NCBI GenBank assembly: GCA_014382685.1
Contig: JACNJG010000129.1
Location: 1 to 22,550 of the forward strand
Length of the DNA: 22,550 bases
Source: Candidatus Cloacimonadota bacterium
GTDB taxonomy: Bacteria; Cloacimonadota; Cloacimonadia; JGIOTU-2
Direction: 5' to 3'
Part shown: piece by piece, positions 1 to 7,088 of the stretch
Position numbering within the stretch: the first letter of the stretch is position 1
How the letters are laid out: each line of letters opens with the position of its first letter
Made by a program: the position numbers and the translations under genes
Notes under the pieces: model-generated
Databases searched by the model: none
The model's input: only the letters and a program-made list of their open reading frames with translations
What the model was told of the DNA's origin: nothing

Positions 1-74
1 ATCAGCGTTAATCAATTAAATCTGCGTGGATCAGCGTGCCATTATTTCAATTGTCCTTTGATATAGATAAATAT
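1..74. other. Non-coding flank with short repeats
   Basis: No gene is visible here. The octamer atcagcgt occurs twice (1-8 and 30-37), the second time inside the phrase ctgcgtggatcagcgt. A 17-nt phrase beginning tgtccttt at 52-68 recurs at 101-117 with one mismatch (g/a). These look like debris of dispersed intergenic repeats at the outer edge of the toxin-antitoxin island. Confidence 0.4.
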
Positions 75-113
75 CACAAAAATAAAAGGGCACTCAGCGG
101 TGTCCTTTAATAT
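75..113 (-). terminator. Hairpin terminator downstream of abiEii (degenerate copy)
   Basis: Read on the minus strand, about 20 nt after the abiEii stop, this is a hairpin with 9-nt arms (aaagggcac / gtgtccttt on the plus strand) around a tcagcg loop, followed by a TTTTATTTTT tract. Minus-strand RNA would carry one A-C mismatch in the stem. The segment is nearly identical to 1861-1898, differing by one A in the A-run and one T/C change, and has the same orientation. Confidence 0.6.
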
Positions 114-133
114 AGATTTAAGAATGCTATAAA

Positions 134-1048
134 TTATATTTTCAACACTTTCTTTAATTTATCAACTGCCTTTTGATGTTTTCCCTTCTCCATTCTTGCA
201 AGATTATTAAGTTTCCAATTTACTGCTGGTAAATGTTCAATATTATCTAAACCCAATAAAGTCCATTCCGGCTGAATTTTCTTAAAAGAAATCAAAAAAA
301 GCCTTTCTTCATTTGTAAGTGATTTTTTCAAGATTAGTACAAGACTTCTTAGAGTTTCTGATAGATTTTTTGATGTAACATTTGTATCGGTCATTCCAAT
401 AAACTCACTATAGAAAACATCTTCAATATTCTTTAAATTCGGTTCCAACAATTCTGCAATCGGTCGATGGTGACTTATTAGATATACAATAAATGCTTTT
501 CTTGTATCATCAGAAATGCCCTCATTTTTTAATAAAATCTGAATATCGAACAAATCTCTGGGATGCTGTCTGTCAAGTGCAGCACAGATCTTACCACCAA
601 AAAGATCGGCAAGGGATAAAATATGAGCGTATTGAGTAAGTTCAAATTTCGTCTGAGCAACATCACATAATTCTTTTTTAATTACAGGAAAAACAGTGCC
701 GCGTATGATCAAATTTGATTCTATCTTAATAACAACTTTTCCATCACTGATAAATAAACCATATAAAATATTGTTCTTCGTCTTCCTGTTAATGATTCTC
801 AATTCAGGATGAATGATAGATATTTGTTTTGAAATACTTCTCAGATGTTCTGCTATATTCTGAAAAGCTATATCTCTACCATTAATCGGCAGATAGCAAA
901 TATCAATATCAACAGACAATCTTGGTAAATCTCGCAAGAAATAATTGATGGCAGTTCCACCCTTTATTGCAAAACAATCATGTTTATAGAGATATGGTAA
1001 TACTTTGAGAATAAGCTTTGCCTGTTGATAGAATTTTCCGTCTAACAT
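134..1048 (-). CDS. abiEii: AbiEii/AbiGii-type nucleotidyltransferase toxin (type IV TA)
   Basis: This is the toxin half of an AbiE-type phage-defence/toxin-antitoxin pair, a DNA polymerase beta-superfamily nucleotidyltransferase. Visible motifs are the GG-T-x-x-N loop around residues 30-35 (KGGTAIN), the acidic pair VDIDI at 46-50, and the family's later K...R...RDLFD block (K153, R160, RDLFD 164-168). At 304 aa the length suits the family. The start codon lies 4 nt after the stop of the antitoxin gene, which is transcribed first, as is usual for AbiE operons. The known family mode is inhibition of growth by nucleotidyl transfer, reported for some members to act on tRNA acceptor ends; the target here is unknown. 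All expected catalytic residues appear present, so it is probably functional. Its base composition looks more AT-rich by eye than the operon to its right. Confidence 0.9.
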   Translation of the reverse strand: MLDGKFYQQAKLILKVLPYLYKHDCFAIKGGTAINYFLRDLPRLSVDIDICYLPINGRDIAFQNIAEHLRSISKQISIIHPELRIINRKTKNNILYGLFISDGKVVIKIESNLIIRGTVFPVIKKELCDVAQTKFELTQYAHILSLADLFGGKICAALDRQHPRDLFDIQILLKNEGISDDTRKAFIVYLISHHRPIAELLEPNLKNIEDVFYSEFIGMTDTNVTSKNLSETLRSLVLILKKSLTNEERLFLISFKKIQPEWTLLGLDNIEHLPAVNWKLNNLARMEKGKHQKAVDKLKKVLKI

Positions 1049-1052
1049 TTTA

Positions 1053-1814
1053 TTATAGCTGAGGAACGGTTATTTTATATTTTGGATCATACCTGCCGTT
1101 TTTAACGATGGATCTTTTCCCCTTTCCGAGATAGATTTGTTCCAGTGATAATTCATCAAACCAAGGCATATTTAGATTTTCTGCCAGATATAAAAACATC
1201 CTCTTAACTTTTATCGAATTACAATTTATTAATAATTGATCAAGCAAGGCAGGACGCAATGTCATTAAGTTTTCCATTATCTTTGAAGTTTCATCGAAAC
1301 TTTGCTCATAAGGAACTATATGAAGCATTTCGAGTATTGCTCTTTCAGGTGAAGATATTTTTACCTTGAATGTTTTGTGTATTATATAAGTAAAACTTGT
1401 TTCTAACTTATCAGGAAAAAGGCTTGTTGTTTTATAAAGATACTTTACATCCCATGAATAATTTTTAAACCACATAGGTAATTGGATATTATGGCGACCG
1501 GATAAATATTGTTTATTTTTACCTACATATACATAATGCCCATATCCTTGAAGTTCAAGCGCTGTTCTTGCGCTGATATTAATATTAAAATTGAGCTGTT
1601 TTTGTAATGTATAGACACCACCAAGCCAATCGATATCATCATTTTTAAGTATGAAGGCACCTCTACCTATTCGTTCAATCCAATTGTTTTTAAAATATTT
1701 CTTTATTAAATCTTTATTATATCCCAATCTTGAAAGATATTTTTGCGTATAGATCACACCTCTTTCCCAGTGCGTTATTAAATAGTTTATTTTTTTTCTA
1801 TTTTGAGTACTCAT
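1053..1814 (-). CDS. abiEi: AbiEi-family antitoxin with N-terminal winged helix
   Basis: This is the antitoxin and probable autorepressor of the AbiE pair. Residues about 10-57 read as a winged-helix DNA-binding domain (a helix near RGVIYTQKYLSRLGY, then WIERIGRGAF as the wing). The remainder is the AbiEi C-terminal domain, with a typical ISSPERAILEMLH stretch near 153-165. At 253 aa it belongs to the longer AbiEi variants. It is immediately upstream of abiEii in transcription order with a 4-nt spacer, so the two are co-transcribed and possibly translationally coupled. A GGGG run 4 nt before the ATG serves as a weak ribosome-binding site. An inverted repeat in the promoter (1839-1852) is a likely binding site for the protein. 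No frameshift is seen. Confidence 0.87.
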   Translation of the reverse strand: MSTQNRKKINYLITHWERGVIYTQKYLSRLGYNKDLIKKYFKNNWIERIGRGAFILKNDDIDWLGGVYTLQKQLNFNINISARTALELQGYGHYVYVGKNKQYLSGRHNIQLPMWFKNYSWDVKYLYKTTSLFPDKLETSFTYIIHKTFKVKISSPERAILEMLHIVPYEQSFDETSKIMENLMTLRPALLDQLLINCNSIKVKRMFLYLAENLNMPWFDELSLEQIYLGKGKRSIVKNGRYDPKYKITVPQL

Positions 1815-1832
1815 AGTACCCCAATTGATATA

Positions 1833-1863
1833 AATATAAACCTAGTCAGGTTATTTTTTTCAA
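1833..1863 (-). promoter_or_regulatory. Candidate abiE promoter with embedded operator
   Basis: On the minus strand a TTGAAA -35 box (1863-1858) and a TATATT -10 box (1838-1833) are separated by 19 nt. Inside the spacer, abutting the -10 box, is the perfect inverted repeat aacct-agtc-aggtt (1839-1852). AbiEi antitoxins are known to bind inverted repeats in their own promoters, so this is a plausible operator. The inferred start point leaves a leader of only about 11 nt before the abiEi ATG. The -35 box overlaps the tail of the upstream terminator repeat. Confidence 0.5.
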
Positions 1864-1898
1864 AAATAAAAAGGGCACTCAGCGGTGCCCTTTAATAT
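1861..1898 (-). terminator. Intrinsic terminator of the purL-mutL operon
   Basis: Seventeen nt beyond the stop of the last operon gene, the minus strand forms a perfect 9-bp stem (aaagggcac / gtgcccttt) with a 6-nt loop, followed by a TTTTTATTTTT tract. Plus-strand reading also gives a stem followed by a short T-rich stretch. A near-identical copy lies at 77-113, on the far side of the abiE pair. Confidence 0.8.
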
Positions 1899-1914
1899 TT
1901 TATGTTAATCTGAA

Positions 1915-3039
1915 TTAGTCCTCAATCGCTTCAACATTTGCTCGAGGTACAGTAACCTCGATTCCATCTTCCATTTTCGCTTTGAGTACTCGTACTTTTG
2001 TTTCGGATTCAACAACTACAAGCTCTTCCGGAAGTGCTGAAACTTTGCAGATCTCTCCGAAATGAGGTTCTCTGATAATTCGGATAGTGCTTCCTATTTT
2101 CAATCCGTGTATCTGCTTCTTGCCTGCTTTGAGCTCCTCTTCCTTAAAGGGAATTGGAATGATGATCTCGGGTCTCATCACGCCGGCTCGGATCTGTGTT
2201 TTTCCATGCATAGAAGCTTTATAGCCCTCAAATTCCTTTAATATTTCAAAGGTTTTTTTAGCCATTTTAATTGGTCCGAAACCTTCCGTAAGAACAATTG
2301 TCAGCCCGATCTCTTCATGTCCGGTGATTGCGACACCGATATCATAACCAAGCAAATCCTTAAGATCCTGGTCATCGATACCACCTACAACAATACCTTT
2401 TGCATTGACCTGTATTGCTTTTTTGATCGCTGGTAAACGTACAATATTTCCACCAACAATGATCTTATCCTTACATGAATTATCGATCTGCTCAGGCATA
2501 AGTTCTGCATCGGGAGCATCGACAATTACTTTTATTTCACCGGTTATCTCACCGCCAATACCGAAAATTCCCTGAATATATGCAGATTTGTTTTCGATCT
2601 CAACACCTTCATTTTCATATACTTTGCTGACCACACCATCAATAAAAGCTTTCACGGTTATTGGAACCGGTGGCTCACGAAGAAGAACCTGTCCTGTAAT
2701 GCTTGAGATATTCTCGATAGTGCCGGTTATTGGTGATTTAATAATATTCTTGAACACACCGAAGAAACTCTGGTTCATTGCAAGCGGCTCATCTTTTTTG
2801 ATCTTCTCGCCTTCTTTTTTCAGCATTTTAGACAGCACATCAGAAGGTGGAAGACCGAGTTTATTTCCTATATTAATTGGAATAACGTCACCCGGCAAGT
2901 CGGTTTTTGCGACATTGTCATCTGCGGTGACCTTATCTCCTACTTTTACCACAACTTCACCTTTGAGAGGAAGAATCCTGTCTTTTCTCAGTATGATGCT
3001 TTTTGTTATTGTTAATCCGGGAGTATATGCTTGTGCCAT
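1915..3039 (-). CDS. Barrel-sandwich (RnfC/biotinyl-like) plus KOW-like protein linked to MutL
   Basis: The function is not known to me. Residues about 20-55 (GEVVVKVGDKVTADDNVAKT) resemble the barrel-sandwich hybrid fold of RnfC and biotinyl/lipoyl domains, and a second half-like segment is at about 101-150 (SPITGTIENISS onward). I see no canonical biotin or lipoyl attachment motif. The middle (about 190-270) has an alpha/beta pattern with VGGIDDQDLKDLLGY and VLTEGFGPIKMA. The C-terminus (about 315-372) resembles a KOW/SH3-like barrel ending in VPRANVEAIED. The start is supported by an AGGAGG site 6 nt before the ATG. It follows mutL by 9 nt and is the last gene before the terminator. The pairing suggests a scaffold or regulatory partner of the MutL ATPase; this is inference. 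Confidence 0.7.
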   Translation of the reverse strand: MAQAYTPGLTITKSIILRKDRILPLKGEVVVKVGDKVTADDNVAKTDLPGDVIPINIGNKLGLPPSDVLSKMLKKEGEKIKKDEPLAMNQSFFGVFKNIIKSPITGTIENISSITGQVLLREPPVPITVKAFIDGVVSKVYENEGVEIENKSAYIQGIFGIGGEITGEIKVIVDAPDAELMPEQIDNSCKDKIIVGGNIVRLPAIKKAIQVNAKGIVVGGIDDQDLKDLLGYDIGVAITGHEEIGLTIVLTEGFGPIKMAKKTFEILKEFEGYKASMHGKTQIRAGVMRPEIIIPIPFKEEELKAGKKQIHGLKIGSTIRIIREPHFGEICKVSALPEELVVVESETKVRVLKAKMEDGIEVTVPRANVEAIED

Positions 3040-3048
3040 GTGAACCTC

Positions 3049-4947
3049 CTATGATAACCAATTTTTGGGATAGACTTCCAGAGCCATCATCCACTTTTTT
3101 AACGATTGTACGCGTGCTGCATTATCTTCTGGAATATGAGCAGTCATTGTTTCTTTGTTCAATTTCTCATCAAAATAAGGTACTCTTCCGCGTGTATCAA
3201 TAACAATACCAACAACTCCGCCGGAGATCGTGGTCTCAATTTCATTATTCTTACCCATGCCAAGATCGAGTCCGCTCATGGGTTTCAAAGTCGCTTTTGC
3301 TTTCTCATCAACACCAAGATTCAGTTTGATCATCTCTCCAAATGGTATATTCTCTTCGAATATCTCTCCGTTTGGCAATTCGATCTTTACACTGAGTGCA
3401 GTTTTGCCTGCTTTATATTTTCCTTTTGGTGCAATACATGTTCCAAGATGAATAAGACAGTCTTTTTCAAAAACTTCTGTTGCTGCCTTTTCGCTTATCG
3501 TTGACAGGACACCAAGCTGGGGCATCATGAATATGCTATCAACAGCAAAGCGTGTGATACCTTCAGGAAGGAATGCATCGATCAGCATCATTGCAACCTG
3601 GTTTCTGCGTGGAGCATGAGAAAGCACACCACCACTCCCAACCAATATATCGAGTGTCATCATATTTACAATGCTTTCGCCTGATGTTGATTGTGAAAAT
3701 GCTTCGGAAATTTCTCTTTCTCTTTGAGTTCCTTTGAGAGTGACGGCAAATTCTTTATGCTGTTCGAAGGCAAGGCGAAGGGCTTCTTTTGCAATCGCTT
3801 GTTCAAGTATTAATTCTTCAGCAAGGAAAGGGACCGTAGTAGGTCTGATCATCTTATTTTTGATCATATTGCGTAGTTGAGTTTCCGGAATATCGAAAGG
3901 AACCCAGCGCAAAATGTTCTTGATACCTGTCGAAGCAAGCACATTGGAAATACTGTAACTCATTCCTAGGTTAGCACTTACCGTCCTGTTGAAGACCCGA
4001 TCTTCTGTAAAGACCGAGAATATATCAGTTGTTGCTCCGCCGATATCCACACCTACAACTTCGATATTTTCAAGTCGTGCAATGGTCTGCATAATATTTC
4101 CGACAGCTGCGGGGGTAGGCATGATTGGGACTGCTTCAAGTTTGCCATCTTCGGTTTTTGCCACAGTCCAAGACATCAGTTTCTTATATCCTGGTGCTTG
4201 AGCCATCACATGTTCCATAAAAAGGTCATGGATCTTATCACGTGCAGGACCGAGATTTTCTCTTTCAAGAACAGGACGTATGTTATCTGTTATGATAAGA
4301 TCGACTTTATTGCCCAGTGTCTTTTTCACTGCCTCACGTGCGTCTTTATTTCCTGCATATATCACAGGCAGTTTATATTCTGAGCCAAGGCGTGGTTTTG
4401 GGTCTGCTGCAGCAATGATCTCTGCGAGCTCAACCACATGCTTGGTCGTTCCCCCATCGATTCCTCCGGACAGAAGTATCATATCCGGTCGGAGATGGCG
4501 TATTCTTTCGATCCTTTGATGTGGGAGACGTTTATCATTACTTGCAAGCACGTCCATCACAATAGCACCTGCACCGAGAGCTGCACGCTCTGCGCTTTCA
4601 CCGGTCATGCTTTTCACCACACCGGCAACCATCATCTGAAGTCCACCGCCTGCACTGCTGGTCGAAACATAAGCATCGACACCTTTCTCGCCATTCTGTG
4701 GTACTTCGATCGTTTCATTCTTGATGATAGATCTGTCTTTTTCACCTCGAATGTGAACGAGATCTTCAACCTCTTCAACAGCATTCAACACACCTTTTGT
4801 TACATCATCAAAGGGTGCTTCCACTGTCGTAGGAGCTTCACCTCGCACGACGAGACGATACTCATCTTCAACCTTTTTAATTAATATGGCTTTCGTTGTT
4901 GTACTACCACAGTCAGTAGCCAATATTGAACGTAGCTCTTTTGCCAT
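3049..4947 (-). CDS. glmL: MutL/GlmL-type actin-fold ATPase (glutamate mutase accessory family)
   Basis: The 632-residue protein matches the MutL/GlmL family, whose members lie between the component S and E genes of glutamate mutase in clostridia and are thought to act as ATP-dependent chaperones or reactivators. It has the actin/Hsp70-type phosphate-1 loop ATDCGSTTTKA (10-20), phosphate-2 loop GVDIGGATTDIFSVF (299-313), a probable adenosine-side loop LVGSGGVLSHAP (435-446) and a C-terminal glycine-rich segment (559-588). A GGAGG site precedes the ATG. No mutase S or E subunit and no B12-binding DxHxxG gene is in the window, so the substrate is unknown. It is flanked by a 120-residue helical protein (12 nt upstream) and a barrel-sandwich/KOW protein (9 nt downstream). 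The family assignment is firm; a role in glutamate mutase is not. Confidence 0.85.
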   Translation of the reverse strand: MAKELRSILATDCGSTTTKAILIKKVEDEYRLVVRGEAPTTVEAPFDDVTKGVLNAVEEVEDLVHIRGEKDRSIIKNETIEVPQNGEKGVDAYVSTSSAGGGLQMMVAGVVKSMTGESAERAALGAGAIVMDVLASNDKRLPHQRIERIRHLRPDMILLSGGIDGGTTKHVVELAEIIAAADPKPRLGSEYKLPVIYAGNKDAREAVKKTLGNKVDLIITDNIRPVLERENLGPARDKIHDLFMEHVMAQAPGYKKLMSWTVAKTEDGKLEAVPIMPTPAAVGNIMQTIARLENIEVVGVDIGGATTDIFSVFTEDRVFNRTVSANLGMSYSISNVLASTGIKNILRWVPFDIPETQLRNMIKNKMIRPTTVPFLAEELILEQAIAKEALRLAFEQHKEFAVTLKGTQREREISEAFSQSTSGESIVNMMTLDILVGSGGVLSHAPRRNQVAMMLIDAFLPEGITRFAVDSIFMMPQLGVLSTISEKAATEVFEKDCLIHLGTCIAPKGKYKAGKTALSVKIELPNGEIFEENIPFGEMIKLNLGVDEKAKATLKPMSGLDLGMGKNNEIETTISGGVVGIVIDTRGRVPYFDEKLNKETMTAHIPEDNAARVQSLKKWMMALEVYPKNWLS

Positions 4948-4959
4948 ATTTCCTCCGAT

Positions 4960-5322
4960 TTATTTCAATTTATTTTTTAATTCTTTTTTCTTTCTCTTCA
5001 ATTCTTTTGCCTTTTTCTTTTCGGCTTTCAGCTTCTTATGAAAATCCGCATCCATCTCGTCAATCTTGTTAATAAGATATTTCACATTATCGCTATCCTC
5101 CAGAGAACATGCAAATTTTTGATATTCTTTGGGCTTAAAGATCAGCTCTGCAAAAGGAGCGATCATATAAAGGATCTGGCTCGCAATAAAGTTCAATGGT
5201 TTGAGTGATTCTATAAGCAGAATCGCAGCAGATCCCATTCGTCTTTCGGCAATGAACTTAGCAGTCCGATCCATTAATTCATGGGCATCGTCTTTCGAAA
5301 CTTCTACAATTATATCTATCAT
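4960..5322 (-). CDS. Small conserved-looking protein with hydrophobic core and Lys-rich tail
   Basis: I do not recognise a named family. The 120 residues divide into an amphipathic N-terminus (1-28), a hydrophobic stretch (about 31-62) containing IESLKPLNFIASQILYMIAP, a short helical region (65-90) and a strongly basic, probably coiled tail (94-120) made of Lys/Glu/Leu. The hydrophobic part is broken by K41, P42, P56 and E59, so it may be a membrane-surface or protein-binding helix pair rather than a plain transmembrane span. It starts 3 nt after comF and ends 12 nt before mutL, so it is surely co-transcribed and probably acts with MutL. There is no strong ribosome-binding site, so coupling to comF translation is likely. 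Confidence 0.65.
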   Translation of the reverse strand: MIDIIVEVSKDDAHELMDRTAKFIAERRMGSAAILLIESLKPLNFIASQILYMIAPFAELIFKPKEYQKFACSLEDSDNVKYLINKIDEMDADFHKKLKAEKKKAKELKRKKKELKNKLK

Positions 5323-5325
5323 ACT

Positions 5326-6021
5326 TTATGCTCGCGCCAATGTGCATACATAAATATGCTTCGCAAGATTCTCCTTCAATAAAAGTGCTATTGATTTCAT
5401 TGTTGAGCCAGTTGTCAAAACATCGTCAACTAATAATAAAGATTTATTTTTAATAGTACCAAAATTTTTTACCTGAAATGCATTAGCAACATTTTTTTCG
5501 CGTTCGTGCTTTTTTAACTTTGTTTGTGTCTGTGTAAATTTCTTTCTTTTCAGCACATTTTTTAGAATTGGGATGTTTAATTTCACTGATAATGCTTTAG
5601 CAATTATTTCAGATTGATTGAATCCACGAAATCTTTTCTTTGTTTTATGAAGCGGAACTGAGATGATATAATCAATGTCGGAAATAAATGAATAGGTTGA
5701 GATGATCTCAGCAAGTTTATATCCAAGAAAAGTACCGATCTTTTTGAATTCATTATATTTGAAATGATGGATCAATCTTTGCAATGGAAGGTTGAAAGTA
5801 TATGCGCTCACAACTTCGTCAAAAGGATATTCCTGTTTGCATTCTTCACAGATAAAGCTGTTCACGGTATTTTTGTTACAAAACACACATGAGTTTTCTT
5901 TTAAACCGACAAGTTCGTCAGAGCATTTCTCACAAAGAATTGCAGAATCATCAATTCGTTCATTGCAGGAAAAACAATGCTGAGGATAAAAAAGATTGGT
6001 TAGGGAGTTCAGGATGTTCAT
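5326..6021 (-). CDS. comF: ComF family phosphoribosyltransferase-like protein
   Basis: The N-terminus holds two zinc-finger-like clusters, C16-x2-C19...C30-x2-C33 and C45-x2-C48...C58-x2-C61, followed by a type I phosphoribosyltransferase domain. The PRPP loop VDDVLTTGST is at 198-207 and FRGFNQSE is the other hallmark of the family. ComF proteins are needed for DNA uptake in competent bacteria, but most occur in species with no known competence. The gene overlaps the end of purQ by 4 nt (ATGA), so it is translationally coupled to a purine gene. A PRPP-linked role tied to purine metabolism is possible here; DNA uptake cannot be judged from this window, which shows no other competence gene. 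Confidence 0.88.
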   Translation of the reverse strand: MNILNSLTNLFYPQHCFSCNERIDDSAILCEKCSDELVGLKENSCVFCNKNTVNSFICEECKQEYPFDEVVSAYTFNLPLQRLIHHFKYNEFKKIGTFLGYKLAEIISTYSFISDIDYIISVPLHKTKKRFRGFNQSEIIAKALSVKLNIPILKNVLKRKKFTQTQTKLKKHEREKNVANAFQVKNFGTIKNKSLLLVDDVLTTGSTMKSIALLLKENLAKHIYVCTLARA

Positions 6022-6710
6022 TTCTCAATAAATCTTTTAATAGAGAGGAAAATCTGCTGACCATCTGTAACACCGCAGATCGGATCGGAAGTGCGTTCGG
6101 GATGCGGCATCATACCTAGTACATTGCCTTTTTTATTCATAATACCTGCAATGTTAAGCATGGAACCGTTTGGATTTGTATTGTCATTGATATGCCCTTC
6201 TTTATCACAGTATTGGAAAACGATCTGCTGATTATCCTGTAAAGATTTCAATCCATCCTCATCAATAAAGAAATTTCCTTCATTATGAGCGATTGGAATA
6301 TCCAGCACCCGATCTTTTTCGATTATGTGCGTAAAAGGAGTTGTATTGTTTACTATTTTTACATATTGATGCTTACAGATGAAGAGCAATGACTTATTTT
6401 GCAAGAGCGTGCCCGGAAGCAGCTTGGTTTCCGTAAGCACCTGAAACCCGTTGCAAATTCCGATGACCAGTCCACCTTTATTCGCAAAATCAATTACTTC
6501 TTTCATAATAGGACTGAACTTTGCAATTGCACCGGCACGAAGGTAATCTCCATAAGAAAAACCTCCAGGTATGATCACGCAATCGGGATCCTTCAAAGAA
6601 GTGTCTTTATGCCATACATATTCCACTTCAGCACCCATGAGATTTTTCGTCACAAAATATGCATCATAGTCACAATTTGAGCCCGGAAAAATTATTATGT
6701 TATACTTCAT
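6018..6710 (-). CDS. purQ: Phosphoribosylformylglycinamidine synthase, glutaminase subunit PurQ
   Basis: This is the class I glutamine amidotransferase subunit of FGAM synthase. It releases ammonia from glutamine for PurL, step 4 of purine synthesis. The nucleophile is C86 in GICNGFQ (84-90) and the catalytic partners are H203 and E205 in PHPERTSD. The early IIPGGFSYGDYLRAGA segment (47-62) is typical. Its length of 230 aa is normal for the stand-alone subunit. It lies 37 nt after purS and overlaps comF by 4 nt. Only a weak GAG-type ribosome-binding site is visible before the ATG. Confidence 0.95.
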   Translation of the reverse strand: MKYNIIIFPGSNCDYDAYFVTKNLMGAEVEYVWHKDTSLKDPDCVIIPGGFSYGDYLRAGAIAKFSPIMKEVIDFANKGGLVIGICNGFQVLTETKLLPGTLLQNKSLLFICKHQYVKIVNNTTPFTHIIEKDRVLDIPIAHNEGNFFIDEDGLKSLQDNQQIVFQYCDKEGHINDNTNPNGSMLNIAGIMNKKGNVLGMMPHPERTSDPICGVTDGQQIFLSIKRFIEK

Positions 6711-6747
6711 ATATTTTCTCTAATTTCCTAATTGGCAACTGATTACA

Positions 6748-6996
6748 TTATTCGTCATGAATTTTGTAATAATAGGTTTCAATATTCGGATTTGCCAGAA
6801 CTTTGTCGCATATTTCCTCTATTTCCTGCTTGATATCAGCATCATTTTTTACATCGAGAGTAACTTCGAACATTTTGCTTGCACGAACTTCTGAGACATT
6901 GTCATAACCGAGTGTATGCAAGACGTTCATTATCACTTTGCCTTGCGGATCGAGGACTTGAGGTTTTAGCGTAACGTATATTGTTGCTTTTCGCAC
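6748..6996 (-). CDS. purS: FGAM synthase subunit PurS (GTG start)
   Basis: This small subunit bridges PurL and PurQ in the three-part FGAM synthase. I start it at the GTG at 6996-6994, giving 82 aa beginning MRKATIYVTLKPQ. An AGGAG site lies 5 nt upstream of that GTG, and PurS proteins usually begin just before this first beta-strand. Longer in-frame starts exist upstream (ATG at 7017 and 7035) but would add residues foreign to the family. The LKPQVLDPQG stretch and the alternating beta-alpha pattern to residue 82 fit the family. It is 92 nt after purB and 37 nt before purQ. Confidence 0.9.
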   Translation of the reverse strand: MRKATIYVTLKPQVLDPQGKVIMNVLHTLGYDNVSEVRASKMFEVTLDVKNDADIKQEIEEICDKVLANPNIETYYYKIHDE

Positions 6997-7020
6997 ATTT
7001 GCTCCTAAATAATTCATTTT

Positions 7021-7075
7021 AACCACGAAAATCACGAAAAATAGTATTTATTAATTTCTTGTTTATTTCGCGGTT
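7021..7075. repeat. Imperfect inverted repeat in the purB-purS spacer
   Basis: aaccacgaaa (7021-7030) and tttcgcggtt (7066-7075) are complementary except at one base, and that difference becomes a G-U pair in minus-strand RNA. The phrase cacgaaa is also repeated directly within 7024-7039. It looks like a short dispersed intergenic palindrome. It might affect processing between purB and purS messages, but has no T-run of a terminator. Confidence 0.5.
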
Positions 7076-7088
7076 CATAATATTTCTT

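Noticed and set aside
2588..3043. Plus-strand open frame of 151 codons opposite the barrel-sandwich/KOW gene
   Set aside because: It is the antisense shadow of a gene with a clear AGGAGG start; its low-complexity Ser/Thr/Phe composition is unlike a real protein.
4438..4884. Plus-strand open frame of 148 codons opposite mutL
   Set aside because: It lies entirely inside the strongly recognised MutL gene, has no ribosome-binding site or family resemblance, and is odd in composition (rich in Cys, His and Phe), as shadow frames are.
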